A stretch of DNA of 64,000 nt from Bolinopsis microptera (GCF_026151205.1 NC_087083.1:8367460-8431459), one strand, 5' to 3'; positions 1-11,640 are shown, numbered from the stretch's first letter. Made by a program: numbers and translations. Notes: generated from the letters alone by a model not told the origin.

Positions 1-1563
1 AAACGGCGGAGAGGGTCAGTACTCACTCGCAGTATGCATCACTCCATCAATGTTGTCCTCTCGGTGACTAGTCTCTTGATTGCATTCTTCTTTAAGGATA
101 ATAGCAAATAGGTTGTGCGAAAAATGACATTGCTGTGTAATATATGGTTCACGGAAAAACAATTTTTAGTTTAAGGGGGAATTTTTAGGTATTTCTTGTC
201 AATTTTGTTGTAGTAAAATATATAAAGGTGTGTTTAGTCCGCATTTGGGGCTTACTTAATAATTGGTAAACATGTGCATGGTATTTTGAAGTCGGGCGAT
301 GCAGCCCTGAGATTTTTTAGTCGCATATTTGGCGCTTACTTATATTACTAACAATTGGCAAATATGTGCATGACTTTTTGAAAAATTCTTGTTAGCATAG
401 TTTTATATTCTGATAAAAAGCGTATTTTAAAATTGTTTGTAACGGATCCCTATTCCAATTAGCAACCAAACCAAACCTAAACCATACCTAAACCACACCT
501 ATACCTATCTCTAGATCAATCGGCCAACTCTCCCAGCTTCAGTATCGCTCTCAACATCACACACCACTCCATTTCACACCTACTTGAACTCTTTAAAACC
601 TTCACACTTCTCATATTCATTTCTGTCTTAGGGTGTTCATTCTTCCGGGCTATACGTTCTAACATTTACGAACCGGTAAAACCACACACTACACAGCTGT
701 ACTTTTTCTTTCAACACTATTTACTTTTTCAACACCATTTACTACACAACACTATTTATCTCATAACTGTTTATTATTATTAACCCTTTTAACCTTTTTT
801 TCTCAAGGCAGGAATATAGGCTAGTAGTTGTACGAGGCTAATACAGAAAACACACAAAGCTTACAGCTTTCGGGCGAAGTATTAGCTAGGTCACGTTAAT
901 AGGTCACGTAATAACTATTTAATATATAATAAATCATACAGGAACTCACAACGTCACGTTATTTTGCGATCTTATTATTTTATTTTATTCCATATCAAAA
1001 TCATCTAGCTCACGTCACACTATCATCTATTAATACTTTAAAAGCTGACACTAAACATGGTGTTAACATCTAGTAAGACGGTCAAATGTGATAAATGCTC
1101 AGTACGAATTCCCAAATCTCGACAGATTCTAATATGCGACATGTGTAGGCAAGTTAAGCATTACAAGTGTAGCTACCTTAGCAAAAATGACGTTGAAAAC
1201 ATAATAAAAACTCCAGGATATAGAATATAGATGGTCTTGTTTTGAGTGTATATCGGGAGTGCTCCCTATTGGCAATGATGTATCTAGTAATACTTCAGGT
1301 TCCAGGAACTCATCATCTCACACAAAATACAAAGTTAGGTGCCATGCCTGTAGTAGCATGTCGTATAAGGCGAATAATCTCAACGAATGTCCCTGGTGCA
1401 ACAATTTGTGCCATAAAAAGTGTATTAATGGCAGCCTCGGTTGTATTCAATGCTGCGCTAAAATGATCCCCGGCTTTGGATTTTATGCTTACGAACTACT
1501 GAACGTTACTACTGTTAATTTACAGTCCAAAATTTTCAACCCATACGACCGTAACAAACTGAT
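1..1563 (+). mobile_element. LINE 5' segment (PHD-finger ORF1 family), copy 1, lacking its 3' part
   Basis: This stretch is near-identical to 20827-22409, including the host-like flank at its left end. From about 1057 it encodes a Cys-rich PHD-like finger, followed from about 1320 by a second Cys/His cluster (a CHAC, CPWC, CHKKC pattern). The family carries these fingers ahead of an EEP endonuclease and reverse transcriptase. A 7-nt insertion near 1222 breaks the frame between the two fingers, so this copy is dead; copy 2 is broken elsewhere. Similarity to copy 2 stops abruptly at about 1563, before the endonuclease. Loss of the 3' half is not the 5' truncation usual for target-primed insertion. 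Rearrangement or segmental duplication is therefore more likely than a fresh insertion. Confidence 0.75.
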
Positions 1564-1767
1564 ACCTTACAAGACTTTTTTGTGGCGGACCAATTTGCGA
1601 CGACCGAAATTTTGGCGGTCCGAAAACATGGCGAAATTGAACAAAAACCGTCACAAATTTCGGACGTCACAGAAAATAAGGGTATTTTTCATCATTTTGT
1701 TTTCTGACACAAAGGAAATTCAAAATTTTCTAAAAATCGGTAAAATCATGTTGAAACAAAATGAAAC

Positions 1768-2163
1768 TTATAAATCGATTTCTTCATCTTCCTCTAAGGG
1801 GTCCGGCTCGACTCTTTCAGTTTCACGCTGTTCTCCAGTGTACTCCCAGGAGTAAGATTCTCGGATAAGCTGCTTCATCTTGTACACGATGTCTCCGAGG
1901 CCTTTGAAAGTAAGTTTCAAATTCAACTTGACTTCCAATCCACCGGAGGGTATAGGGGAACGACGGTGTCTGCTATCCTCAACAACTCCATTAATTTCCC
2001 CACCGTGACAATTGAAATAGTGACAATGTTTACTAACTTCTAACGGAATATGTCCGACGGTTACCAACTGTGGAACAAGCAAACCTCTTCTGTCCTTTAT
2101 CCGCTTCACGGCACACGTATACCTCACTCTTGAAACTATCGCCTTCAGGAAGGGGACTATCAA
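1768..2163 (-). pseudogene. HIRAN-like protein C-terminal fragment
   Basis: The open frame has no ATG at its left limit (the first codon is TTG). It contains a VGHIP motif, then HYFNCHGGEINGVV, then a Gly-Leu-Glu-Val stretch and an acidic C-terminus. This order resembles HIRAN-like proteins that are abundant in cnidarian and other invertebrate genomes, where HIRAN domains are proposed to bind DNA ends. The upstream part of the domain (an RE-x-DN-like segment) seems to lie in another frame, implying a frameshift. No partner gene is visible. Assignment rests on recalled motif patterns only; a transposon-borne HIRAN module is also possible. Confidence 0.45.
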
Positions 2164-2187
2164 AAATCATACAACTATCAACAAACA

Positions 2188-2480
2188 ATTCATGGCAGAT
2201 CTCATTATCCCACCTAGAGCAACGAGAGACCTAACAATACCTACCATGATGCTGGGACGGCACTTCACCGTCACAACTCCTGGAGCAGATAACACGGACT
2301 ATAGAAACTCACTTCAAAACACCATCGGCTGGCTATATCATCACAACTGACAATAATAACACGATCCTTGAAGAAAGATCATTCTAGCTCCCTGATTATT
2401 GCACTGTTTACCAAACAGAGCTCACCGCTATCATTGAAGCTTGCAAATATCTATCTACATATACCAAGGTAATCGTACTG
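2188..2480 (+). pseudogene. RNase H N-terminal fragment of a non-LTR retrotransposon
   Basis: The translation contains a TVYQTELTAIIEACKYL segment, which matches the region of LINE-encoded RNase H domains carrying the catalytic Glu (typical form: vyqaEl-Ai). Stop codons interrupt the preceding sequence. The downstream part of the domain, with the HxG-NE-AD motif, is absent here, but a fragment of that part lies at 8326-8736. It is a degraded retrotransposon piece with no host function implied. Confidence 0.5.
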
Positions 2481-2597
2481 TAGTGCGACACGTACTCTAG
2501 TGCGACACGTACTCTAGTGCGAAGTCCGACAAAAACACCCTCTGTCGCACTAGGGTACGTGTCGCACTACGATCCAGGTAGCGTACTCTACTGCGAC
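2481..2597. repeat. Foldback repeat built from GTGCGACACGTAC units
   Basis: Tandem copies of a 17-bp unit (TAGTGCGACACGTACTC) on the left face an inverted copy at 2545-2569. The arms 2498-2522 and 2545-2569 pair over 25 bp with about one mismatch. A further related unit follows at 2581. This looks like a small MITE or foldback element. Confidence 0.6.
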
Positions 2598-2661
2598 AAA
2601 ATATCCTGACATATTTCCAAGTTCAGGTCACATCCAATCCTTCTTATGGACCATTAATGAT

Positions 2662-2745
2662 TACACAGGATTACACAGGATTACACAGGATTAAAATTAA
2701 ATTATAGATCCATTATCATGGACTGTCATAATTGTTTACAGAAAT
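2662..2745. repeat. Dispersed repeat with three GGATTACACA units, copy 1
   Basis: Three tandem copies of a 10-bp GATTACACAG unit are followed by about 60 bp that recur almost unchanged at about 28602-28690. It is the same repeat family at two sites 26 kb apart. The identity of the full element is unknown. Confidence 0.7.
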
Positions 2746-4176
2746 TAATGAAAACAATCACCTTTGCTTGAAGTCAGGGCCAGGGTTATCCTTAAATCTT
2801 AATTATGACTAATTCGCGAGGTTCTCACCAAATTGATAGTAAAATTGTTTAAGTTTCGTGCATTTGAATTACGCTGACGCATATCTTCGGTGAAGCTATT
2901 TCGCTCTTCGGAGCAGCGAAGGAAATAAGTGCACACACAGTTGACAGCATAGGAGCGCCTTTCTTGAAATTGAATATACTGTGGGGTGTTTGGTTGAATA
3001 TCAAGTGAGCGGTGGCAGTGAATATGGAGGCTCTGGTGATTTTGAGGAATTACAGTTGAGTAAGGAGACAAAATTTCGGCTGCCAGACTTTGGGGTCGGA
3101 GTGATATGATCCACCATATACGTCATCAAGTAATTAACATGCAAGCAGAACATTTTTTTTTAGAACATTTGAATATAATTTGAAACATTACAGAAATGTT
3201 GTACAAATCGCTCAAACACACACACTAGGTCTTAATTCGGTTAAGTTCCAATCGAAAATTAAATGATTCTCAAAATGTAGGTGTCTAATGAAAATGTGAT
3301 ACTGTGTGACAAAGTTAAGAATGTCTTAGTGAAAGAGAGTTAACTGTCGATGAATTCATGTGAGGTACTATCGAAGTTCAAAATGTTGTGATGGGTGACA
3401 TGATAATGACTGATAAGAAAAAGTTTTCATGTCAACTGTGCCATAATCCAGAACAGTGTGATGACTGTCAAAGTGTCGACCACTAGGTACTTGGACGAAC
3501 AAGTGTACCCGAGGTGTTCTGAGATGGCATGCTCGGGAACACGAACGCGCGCTAGTCGCTAGGGCAAAAAAAGAAATGCACAGTAAGCAAGTTAAAAAAA
3601 AGGAAAATTAAAATGCCGCTTGGGCCAAATGCAGTGAGCCAGTAAGGTGCGGTCGTAGGAGCAAGTGGCTCTGAAGACTAAAACTGATGAGACTGATGAG
3701 GCTGATACTGAAAATGAAGACTGAAAGGGGGGAAGCAAAGGAGAAGGAAAGGATGCAGGGGGACAAGAAAAAAGAAACAAGAGTGGAGACAAACCACCTG
3801 CTGAGGTCTGGCTAAAATCAGAATGCAGTGAGCGGCCCGTGTAACAAAATCGTCCGTGGCAGTCTACCCCGTACGCAGACTACGGTCCAAGATTTCAGGC
3901 GCCAGAATACACCTTTTGGTGCAGAGCTGGTCACGACCAGGGTCCTCTCGGATACCCCGTCTCGGAGGTCGGGCCAATGGAGCGATCCATTGCTGTACTA
4001 ACAACCATTGTAACCCTATCACTCTGAAGGCCCCACAGTTCCTACATGGACGCACGGCCGGAAGCCCATGTAGGGACGGAAAGTCCCAAGAGTCGCTCAT
4101 AGCATCCGTCACAGATCCAAAGCAGAAGGAGAAGGAAAGAAAGAACGAGAAAAGCAGAAGAGAGCTGGCTGAAGGA
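2746..4176. other. Non-coding or degraded stretch
   Basis: No convincing gene is seen. A short Cys-containing translation near 3425-3485 (CQLC, then CDDC) could be a decayed zinc knuckle, but stops follow at once. Short open frames at 3592-4248 on both strands are of low complexity or lack recognisable motifs. Confidence 0.4.
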
Positions 4177-4443
4177 CTACTTTCCATCTTCATCACGAAG
4201 GCTGTCTTTGTGCTTGAGGTTCAGACTGTACATTTCTCTGATGGTTGAGCATGAAAGTCTAATCAAGTTCACATCCTGCTCGTTAAGGTTACCGTAAAGA
4301 TCTTCGGTACGAGAGAGAGTGTTGACAATGTTGTTCAGTCCGTTGTCATTGCTGTTTCCCAAGCTTTCACTAGCTCTGGTAAACTTGTCTCTGATAGCCT
4401 TCCCTTGTGGGCAGGAAGTGAGAAAGTGTGTTTCTGTATCCAA
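4177..4443 (-). pseudogene. Possible retroelement ORF2 C-terminal tail
   Basis: This frame, opening at a TTG, contains TETHFLTSCP. It resembles the ET-x-HFL-x-CP motif near the C-terminus of many non-LTR retrotransposon ORF2 proteins. It overlaps the 3' end of the 901-codon ORF in another frame, so the two may have been joined before a frameshift. The usual preceding Cys pair is not seen, and the match is short. Confidence 0.3.
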
Positions 4444-7075
4444 GCTTGTTGGTAAACTGCGTTGGCCGGATACTGTTGTTGGGTAGATATTTTCCGTCCC
4501 AGGTCAGGGATTGCTCGCGATAATCAGAGTCCGTAATAGAGCTGAAGAATAGGAGCCTATAGGATGGCTTGACAGCGTTTATTTGTAAGTCAAAACCCAC
4601 TTCTGACCGTACTTGATAACGTTTCAGAGTATCGCTTGACAGGAAAATAGCCGCTCCGTGATCAGGTGATAGCCGTCCTACATCTACTTTTCCTAGATAT
4701 GATCCAGTGTCGGTCCTTGGAATTATGTCGATTACATTCTGATGTCCAAGGCAGAGAATTGCAAGCGGAGAGTCTTCTTCGATGTAAGAATCGAGATCGG
4801 ATGGGAATACCGATGTTTCTGGGATCTTGGAATTCATCTGAATTCTCTCGATGACGCAACTGTTGAGAAGATTTCCATTAATCAGGTTATTCTGTAGGAT
4901 CTGGTTCATGCATTGGAGTAAGATAGGGATTTCCTTGAAGTCCTTAGTATCGTAAGTGTCCCATGGTTGGAAGGGGTAAAATCTGGAGCTGAACAGGGCA
5001 AGCTCTCGTTGGTGAGGTCCATACTTCCGAAATGGGACGTTACTTTCCGTTGACCACTGAAGAATGTCCGCTGGTTCCTTCATAAACAGGGCTTTCTGGT
5101 AATATATGTCCCTTCTTGGTTCATCTGCGTTACTCTTTAGGTCAGTTGAGATGTAACCCGGAGATGACGACAGATTCCTTATTCGCATGCAGGGATCGAG
5201 ATGGTTTGTGATTATTGGAAGCGAGTTCAGCTTTTTCACGATTGTGACCTCTTCACAAAAACTGAGACTCTTTTCTGTCGGTGTTAGTCTGCGAAGCAAA
5301 TCCTCCTCCGGCTCTTCGTCATAATTGAACTTCAGATCTAGCTTTTCGACTTCTGGTGTTTCCTCGTATAGCTGTTCCGTATTGTTGTCACCCGGATCCT
5401 GTACTTCAGTTGAGCTCTTTCCCGCTATTTCAGTTGAGCTCTTTTCCCGTTGCTGGTCTGCGGCAGTGTCATTCCCAGTCCCGGTGGTGGTTGTAATGAC
5501 TTCGGAGTTAGTAGTAGATAAAGACTGGTTGTCTGTCTCTGGTTCTACCTCTTCATTCTTGTCGTCTTCGTTTAGTGAAGTACAATCAAAAGGGTCGAAC
5601 GATTCTCTCCCCGGTCTTTTTGGATCGTCCTCGTCGTCGTCACTGTCTCCTCCACCATTTGAGCTTTCAGTCTGAGATGAACCATGTTTTCCTTCACTAC
5701 CCAAGTTGGGTTGGCCACCACCTCCGCCGTTGTTCGCCGGTTGTTGGGAGCTGTTGTTCTGCTCTTCCGAGCCATTGTGAGAGTTACCCCTTGAGTTACC
5801 ATGATCTGGAACAGATTTCCCGCCTGGAACTGAAGAAAGAAATGTACAGGAAGAAGCAGGAAAGCTGCTGACTGGAGAACTAGAACAAGCAACAGAAATG
5901 ACGAACGGAGATGGTACACGATGTCCAACACTAAATACTGGTCCACTGTAATTGGTTTTTACCCGGCTTGCGCGGTGAGAAGAAACTTGATCAGCCGTGC
6001 TATCAGTATGAGTATCGAAAAAGGCACGTTCACGTTCGTTCTTGCGGCTAGGTACTGTGCTCGGAGTTTCAGACTTATACTCAAAACGGTAACGCCTGTA
6101 AGATAGCACGAACCAAAATTGGCGCGGATACGCGGCAAGCTCTAGTGGTCGACACTTCAGCAGTTGCTCGAGAATAGCGGTAAAAATGTGACAGTACATG
6201 TTGGTAAGATCGGTGTTAAGGCAAGTGATGTGAAGAAAATATGAGTTGTTCGGGTCGTGAAGTAAATCAAACTGCTCAAGAAAATTGTTGCCTATGTAGA
6301 AAAGTAAATAGTCGACAAGAAGTGGCAGAAAGTGACTCCACAAAAAGCTCCGGGACTCGAGTATCAGCAAAATGAATGATCTAGTCTGTTCGAAAATGTG
6401 AGTTCTAAAAGTCTGGAGCTGGCCAGATAGGCCCGAAAGAGAGCGCGAAGAAGTCCATTTACGTAGTGCTCGACCAAGTAGCAAGATACCAAGCATCGTC
6501 AGGTACATCGAAGTTGACACGAATAGGGCAAAACACGCGAAATCAAACATAAAAATACACACAAAAATGTGCCCCTCGTGTAGCATGGTAATGGCTTGAG
6601 TTAATTGTCCGAATGTTCTAGATCTATGCCAGTGAAAGAGCTTATCAACATCAGTGATAAGGGCCATAGATAAGCTGGCTAATTGTTTAGCTAGTAGGGT
6701 TGTATTCCGTTTCGAATTAGTTAGTTCACTGTCGTGGAAATGTTTTGTGCTCTTCCTTCGATTGCATGTGCCATGAAAATTGTATGGGTCCATGTTACAA
6801 GGGCCTGGTGGCACTAAACTGAGTAAGTCGGAAGATTTAAACATATGTTCGAAATCATTTTCGTTGAGTTCTAATTGTTTGATGTAAAGTTTGATTTGGG
6901 AGTTAACCGTTAACGTCCGATGTGTGAGGAAGCTCGAGGGAAGAAATTCCGAGTAAAATCGTTGAGATTCCGATGTGTCGCCCCTGGTAGACAGTGCTAC
7001 CAGGGCAAGAGTAAGTAGGGTAAGTAGCGACGTTGTTAGCTGATAAGAGAAAGCGATAAAACGACTCAAATTCAA
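4370..7075 (-). CDS. Large unidentified membrane-associated ORF with AlkB-like C-terminal region
   Basis: There are 901 open codons and no ATG near the left limit: the first codon shown is TTG and the frame runs back to a TAA near 7160. If expressed, it needs an upstream exon, a frameshift or non-AUG initiation. A hydrophobic, signal-like segment occupies residues 5-30. Two hydrophobic stretches, about 168-205 and 230-265, look membrane-spanning. Residues about 390-600 are Ser/Gly/Asn/Asp/Glu-rich and probably disordered. The last 170 residues carry a run (LNSC, then PLAILCLG, then AAIFLSSDTLKRYQ, then YRLLFF) whose order resembles AlkB-type 2OG-Fe(II) dioxygenases. The expected metal-binding His positions read Thr and Val, so activity would be lost. 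This reading is tentative. A domesticated or decayed mobile-element or virus-like gene is the likeliest origin. Confidence 0.4.
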   Translation of the reverse strand: MNLSRFIAFSYQLTTSLLTLLTLALVALSTRGDTSESQRFYSEFLPSSFLTHRTLTVNSQIKLYIKQLELNENDFEHMFKSSDLLSLVPPGPCNMDPYNFHGTCNRRKSTKHFHDSELTNSKRNTTLLAKQLASLSMALITDVDKLFHWHRSRTFGQLTQAITMLHEGHIFVCIFMFDFACFALFVSTSMYLTMLGILLLGRALRKWTSSRSLSGLSGQLQTFRTHIFEQTRSFILLILESRSFLWSHFLPLLVDYLLFYIGNNFLEQFDLLHDPNNSYFLHITCLNTDLTNMYCHIFTAILEQLLKCRPLELAAYPRQFWFVLSYRRYRFEYKSETPSTVPSRKNERERAFFDTHTDSTADQVSSHRASRVKTNYSGPVFSVGHRVPSPFVISVACSSSPVSSFPASSCTFLSSVPGGKSVPDHGNSRGNSHNGSEEQNNSSQQPANNGGGGGQPNLGSEGKHGSSQTESSNGGGDSDDDEDDPKRPGRESFDPFDCTSLNEDDKNEEVEPETDNQSLSTTNSEVITTTTGTGNDTAADQQREKSSTEIAGKSSTEVQDPGDNNTEQLYEETPEVEKLDLKFNYDEEPEEDLLRRLTPTEKSLSFCEEVTIVKKLNSLPIITNHLDPCMRIRNLSSSPGYISTDLKSNADEPRRDIYYQKALFMKEPADILQWSTESNVPFRKYGPHQRELALFSSRFYPFQPWDTYDTKDFKEIPILLQCMNQILQNNLINGNLLNSCVIERIQMNSKIPETSVFPSDLDSYIEEDSPLAILCLGHQNVIDIIPRTDTGSYLGKVDVGRLSPDHGAAIFLSSDTLKRYQVRSEVGFDLQINAVKPSYRLLFFSSITDSDYREQSLTWDGKYLPNNSIRPTQFTNKLGYRNTLSHFLPTREGYQRQVYQS

Positions 7076-7260
7076 CTTGCAAATAATATGAAGCTTGTGG
7101 CGTATAATTAGTGATGTGATCCATGGATTGAATATAATTGACTTAGAAATGGGTTAGATCTAAGGTAGAGTTCATATGACAACTCTGTACATAGAAGCTA
7201 CAAATTGAGACAATGTATTGGCTGATTATAAAGTGTTAAATCGATTAATAATATAATACT

Positions 7261-7545
7261 TCAGAATAAAACAAATTGCTCAATATTATTACCAAAGTAC
7301 ATATTTCGCAACAGCGAACAAGTACTCAATCTTTGTTGGGTATGTCGTGTAGAAGGAACAAAGGTCGTACAGAATACTGCTGGAAATCCTCTTCTTTTTG
7401 GAAGGAGTCTTTCCAACAGCAAGCCGATCCAGATGATAATCTGTAACAACCTGTTGCTCCTTGATAGCACGAAAGTATTCTTGAACAGAGGGCTTTGGGC
7501 GATTCACTCGGGTTTTGAAACCTCTGTGGTGGCGAAGGCTATGAT
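7261..7545 (-). pseudogene. Small basic unidentified ORF upstream of the 901-codon ORF
   Basis: Same strand as the large ORF, ending about 190 bp upstream of it. The open frame starts just after a TGA, without an ATG of its own. It encodes a basic segment (GKTPSKKKRIS near the middle) and an aromatic C-terminus. An ATG-started frame from about 7672 ends at that TGA, suggesting a one-base frameshift between the two. No family is recognised. Its position suggests it belongs to the same decayed element as the large ORF. Confidence 0.25.
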
Positions 7546-8130
7546 TCTCATATCTCGGTCAGTCTAAGAGGATAAATTGTTCGTCTCTTCTCGTAGATGT
7601 GCAGCTCGGTATGTTGGGCAGATCCGGAGGCAGAAGCTCTGGCTCGTTGGACGACTTTTCCAAGGGATTCCATATTAGGTAGCGCCTGGTTTACTTGGAG
7701 AAGGTAGGCATGACTGTTGATAGAATGCGATACTACTACCTTCTATCGCCCAATATTTATAGCAGTCAGATCATGTCTACTTCTTAATGTACAGCTATGC
7801 AACAACCACGTCACGGTGACAGTATAAAAGTGTAACGAATGCAAATTTGTAATAATAAAGTTTATTCACGTCACTTATTTCGAAGTGATCTTGCGAATAC
7901 GATTCGTCGGTTCACATCACGTTCTTCGAAGTGATCCACTGATCACAATTCCTTCGGGTCAGCCACGTATGCAGTGTGTGATCCACCGGGTAACTCGTAA
8001 GCAGCATATGATCCTCATTCCTATCACACGCATCGTATGAAGGTATATCTCCGATTGGGATAACAAGTTCATATGCTTGGGCCATATATAAGGTCACGAT
8101 GATTCTACCAAAGCATCGAACAACATCAAC

Positions 8131-8340
8131 ATGTATTCTTCAATCACCTTCATTCCTGGTCGCACTACTGGTTCAAGAAACGTTATCCACGACGGATACC
8201 GCTACTGCCTGGATAAGAAGCGTGACGACAGGACCTACCGGCGATGCACTGAGAAGATCTGCTCCGGACGTCTCAGTCTGATGAACGACACTACTGTGAC
8301 CAGTACGATATACCAACACACACATCATCATAGGGTCTGA
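8131..8340 (+). CDS. FLYWCH-type zinc finger fragment
   Basis: An ATG-started frame of 69 codons. It shows the FLYWCH order: an initial ITFIPGRTTGSR strand, HDGYRYCLDKK, TYRRC (usually YWRC), ICSGRL, then HTHHH at the end, giving the C-C-H-H zinc ligands. FLYWCH fingers occur in MULE-type transposase fusions and in some host transcription factors and bind DNA or protein. The Trp of the YWRC signature is replaced by Arg. The frame ends right where an RNase H fragment begins, so it is probably a module left by a transposon or a rearranged exon. Confidence 0.65.
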   Translation: MYSSITFIPGRTTGSRNVIHDGYRYCLDKKRDDRTYRRCTEKICSGRLSLMNDTTVTSTIYQHTHHHRV

Positions 8341-8736
8341 CAGTCTATCATCTATTCAAGCTCTCTCCACACTTTCAACGCGGAGTAGAACTACAAGAGA
8401 CTGTTACGACTTTCTTAATTCACTCGGATCCAACAACACGCTAGATATACGATGGATTGCAGCACACATCGGATTGTGGGGGAACGAAAAAGCAGATGAG
8501 CTGGCCAAGCTTGGTACAATCAGTGAATCCACTTTGAAGTGTCCAATTCCACAATCCTACATCAAGCGTCAAATCGACAACAAAGTCAACAGACTGAATC
8601 AGGAAACTTGGTTAACTGACGGTCCCAGACACATCAAACTGACACTCGGCCACAAGCATGCCAAAATCATCAAAAACCTCAACACTACACTCAGCAACAA
8701 CAGACAAGATTTGCAGGGTACGATAGATTTAAAGTA
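8326..8736 (+). pseudogene. RNase H C-terminal fragment of a LINE
   Basis: An open translation from 8330 reads SDSLSSIQAL, then WIAAHIGLWGNEKADELAK. These match the DS and the H-x-G-x-GNE-AD motifs of LINE-encoded RNase H, with catalytic Asp and His positions kept. About 80 residues of the following ORF2 tail remain before the frame ends near 8736. No reverse transcriptase is attached. The missing N-terminal part of such a domain is represented by the fragment at 2188-2480. Confidence 0.75.
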
Positions 8737-8737
8737 A

Positions 8738-8830
8738 TTTAGTATGGCTCCTGTCTTGCGGGCCATATATTGCATGTTTCAAGTAATGCTTTAAATTCTT
8801 TCTGTTCGTCCTGTGTCTTTCCCCAACGTC
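8738..8830. repeat. Dispersed repeat, copy at 8.7 kb (second at 18.58 kb)
   Basis: The segment with GGCTCCTGTCTTGCGGGCC and the following 60 bp recurs at about 18573-18662 with scattered changes. It is a short interspersed repeat of unknown family. Confidence 0.65.
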
Positions 8831-11640
8831 TACTACAACGGACAGTACTGTTGTAAAGTTTTATGGTTTTAAGTTAAGACACACATCCCTCATATAAATT
8901 TCTTAAATGTGTGACGGAATTGACCAAGTGGCACCATTTAACAAAAAATGTCGGTAACTATGTAGATAATAGTCATATGACTTTTACACAATTTAAGCTT
9001 TGGTAATCACACTATATAATGACAACACTATATAATGACAAGCACTTTGTAATGACAGCTGATCTTTGGCATTATATTAAGCTTTAACTCCATTCCTTGA
9101 TATAACGCGAAATTTTTCTTCGGAAGCTCTTTTGCAAGTTCGAACAATTTAATGCATAGTAACAAAAATCACGTGATCATTCATCATTGCTGTCCTTTCT
9201 CAATAATCATGCATGAATTGGTGAGCAAGACAACAATAGTATCGTGCTGGATATGAACTGCACGTACAATTTTAAAACTCAATACTTTGATAAATGGAAA
9301 ACATGTGGAATCCATTTATCAAAGTTATAAAACTTTTGATTGTATGCTATGTTCCACGGAACTTATGCTTATTATAGTAGTATAGTACGTTGTTTTTCAT
9401 AAATTGGATCGAGAGCAGTTGAAATTGTAGTACGTTGTTTTTTATTAATTAGTAGAGAGTAGTTGGAATTGTCGTTACCTGGACAATCAGGTTAGCAGTG
9501 TCTGATCTATTCATGACTTAATCTTGAGTAAGTTGACAACAAATGAATATTGATACTACCCGTTTGCAATGCCAATCGGCCAAGATGAAAACGAACCAAC
9601 ACGATTTTCAGAGCTCATACGAATCACAAAATATGATTGGAGGTATTCAGCTTTGCTGACGCGAATTACGTCTTGTCGTTATAATTTAATGAGAGCAATA
9701 CTTTTTTATAGTGCACGACTTAAGACTTTAATAGTAGCTTAAAGTTGACTAAAATCATGCAATAAACGCCGCCGAGATTTATGATTTATAAACTCGACCC
9801 AACTTTACAGTTTACACCGTATGTGATTTATTGGGTCATCAATTTCGAAGAAAACATTTAACTTCCTGTATGTTTTCTTAGATCACTGATCTATTGGGTC
9901 AGAAAATTCGAAGAAAATATTCATATAGGATAGGAATGTGTCGTCGATTATGCTCACAACTTTCCTGCACAGAAAAGCGTATCCCTCGTATGTAGTGAAA
10001 ATCGGGTTTACAAATATTTATCCAATTTGTTGATCGATCACCATAAAACTTTTGGAAAATGTTCAGGAGATCATTTAAAAGAGATTGGATCTCGGCCATA
10101 AATAATGTCGATAACAGTCTACAATATATAATTTTTGGGATGGCTGGCTTTTTTAGCAGATACTTAATCATTAGTCATATTTTTAGTCATTATTAATATT
10201 ATCAATTCAATCATATTTCCGACAAAATTCAGTTAAAAATAACAAATACAATGAAGTTAGATTTTGTCAAAAAGTTTAGAAGTGGAAAAAAGTCACACTC
10301 TATGGGGTACACCCTGTAAAAGATTAGGTACCGGATAATTTCCATAGTGAGCCCACATGGTTATATTTTACTATATGTATTTATATGTAAAGATGATACA
10401 TAATACATATCTGTTACCATTTTACTGACACCACGGCAACCACTTTAACACAACTTTTCACGAAAACCGTGAGAGATATACCATCGAAAATCCTTTGGTT
10501 GGGTCTAATGTATTTATTAGTTTATAAGTATTTCACCATGAGCCTGCATATTGAGCAACTCAGCAACCTGCCTCTGAGTTCTGTGTAGTGTTACTGTTAT
10601 CAGGGAAAGTAGTATTCTCGTACCATTCAACAGACAGAGTGGCATCACAGTCTTAATTGGTCCGTTAAGTTTTCTTGGCTTTAGAAGAGGAGTCAGAAAG
10701 CCTTTTCAAAATGATGAAAAATGTTCGCTGAGCTCAAACGAACGATTTATGAGGGACGCATATCGCATATTGCCCAAAAAAGAGTCGGCTGTGCATATTT
10801 TACGAGCTCATTTGGTATCTGGTCTGGACTAACAGCCTTTCAACTTGGATTTCATACCAGAATATTTGCCTCCTTATAAAATATTTGCATCATCGCGCGC
10901 AGCGCAGCATTGCAAATAAATTATAAAATGGCAAATATTTTGCTAAGAATGGCGCATTTGTTAACGCGGCGAATATTTTCGTAACATGGCAATGTTGCAA
11001 TCTGGGAGGGGGCTATATGAAAATATCCTATGAACTGGAAATTCAAATGTTGGTCAAACACGGCAGCAAGGGGCCCATGTTAACTATGTCATATTTTTTA
11101 ATGTGACAAAGTTTACAACTCACTGCCGGCCGAATTTAAGCGATATCTGATCATCTGATCAAAATATCGTTATGTGACAACTGACAAAATTTGCCTAGAG
11201 GATAAGACGATTATCCTAATCATTATCCTAATATTTACCAATATCCTCAAACTTCAATGAACGTGTCCATAATCCATATAGTCCTGCAGAGTGCAGACTG
11301 CTAACCTATTATTGTCCAGGTCAAGGTAACAACAATTCCATCCGCTGTCTACTTTATGAAAAAACAACGTAGTATAAACATAATTATGATAAAGCATAAG
11401 TTTCCTGTTTATTAATCCTTTTCTTTCATAAATAGATTCCACATATTTTCATAATCTAATATCCGAGCAAGGTAGGTACTTACATGTCTCCTGAATTCTT
11501 GAATGATGTTTCAAATCTTTTCCTAGATCGGAAAACACATACCTTCGCTGTGACACAAGGCAAATTTCCGTTGATTCATAATTATTGGGCATGGCGGAGG
11601 CTGCATTAAATCACATGAGGTCCGTGACTGAATTTGTTAA
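8831..11640. other. Intergenic stretch, no gene recognised
   Basis: AT-rich sequence with short, unsupported open frames. Between 9380 and 9490 there are two diverged copies of a motif (TAGTACGTTGTTTTT plus GAGCAGTTG) that also recurs at 15.5, 18.2 and 18.4 kb. I see nothing else here. Confidence 0.5.

Noticed and set aside
3856-4248. 130-codon frame with KQKEKERKNEKSRR
   Set aside because: Basic low-complexity tail and no domain; the opposite strand is equally open.
5325-5946. Several Ser/Val-rich open frames on both strands
   Set aside because: They are antisense or shifted readings of the low-complexity linker of the 901-codon ORF.
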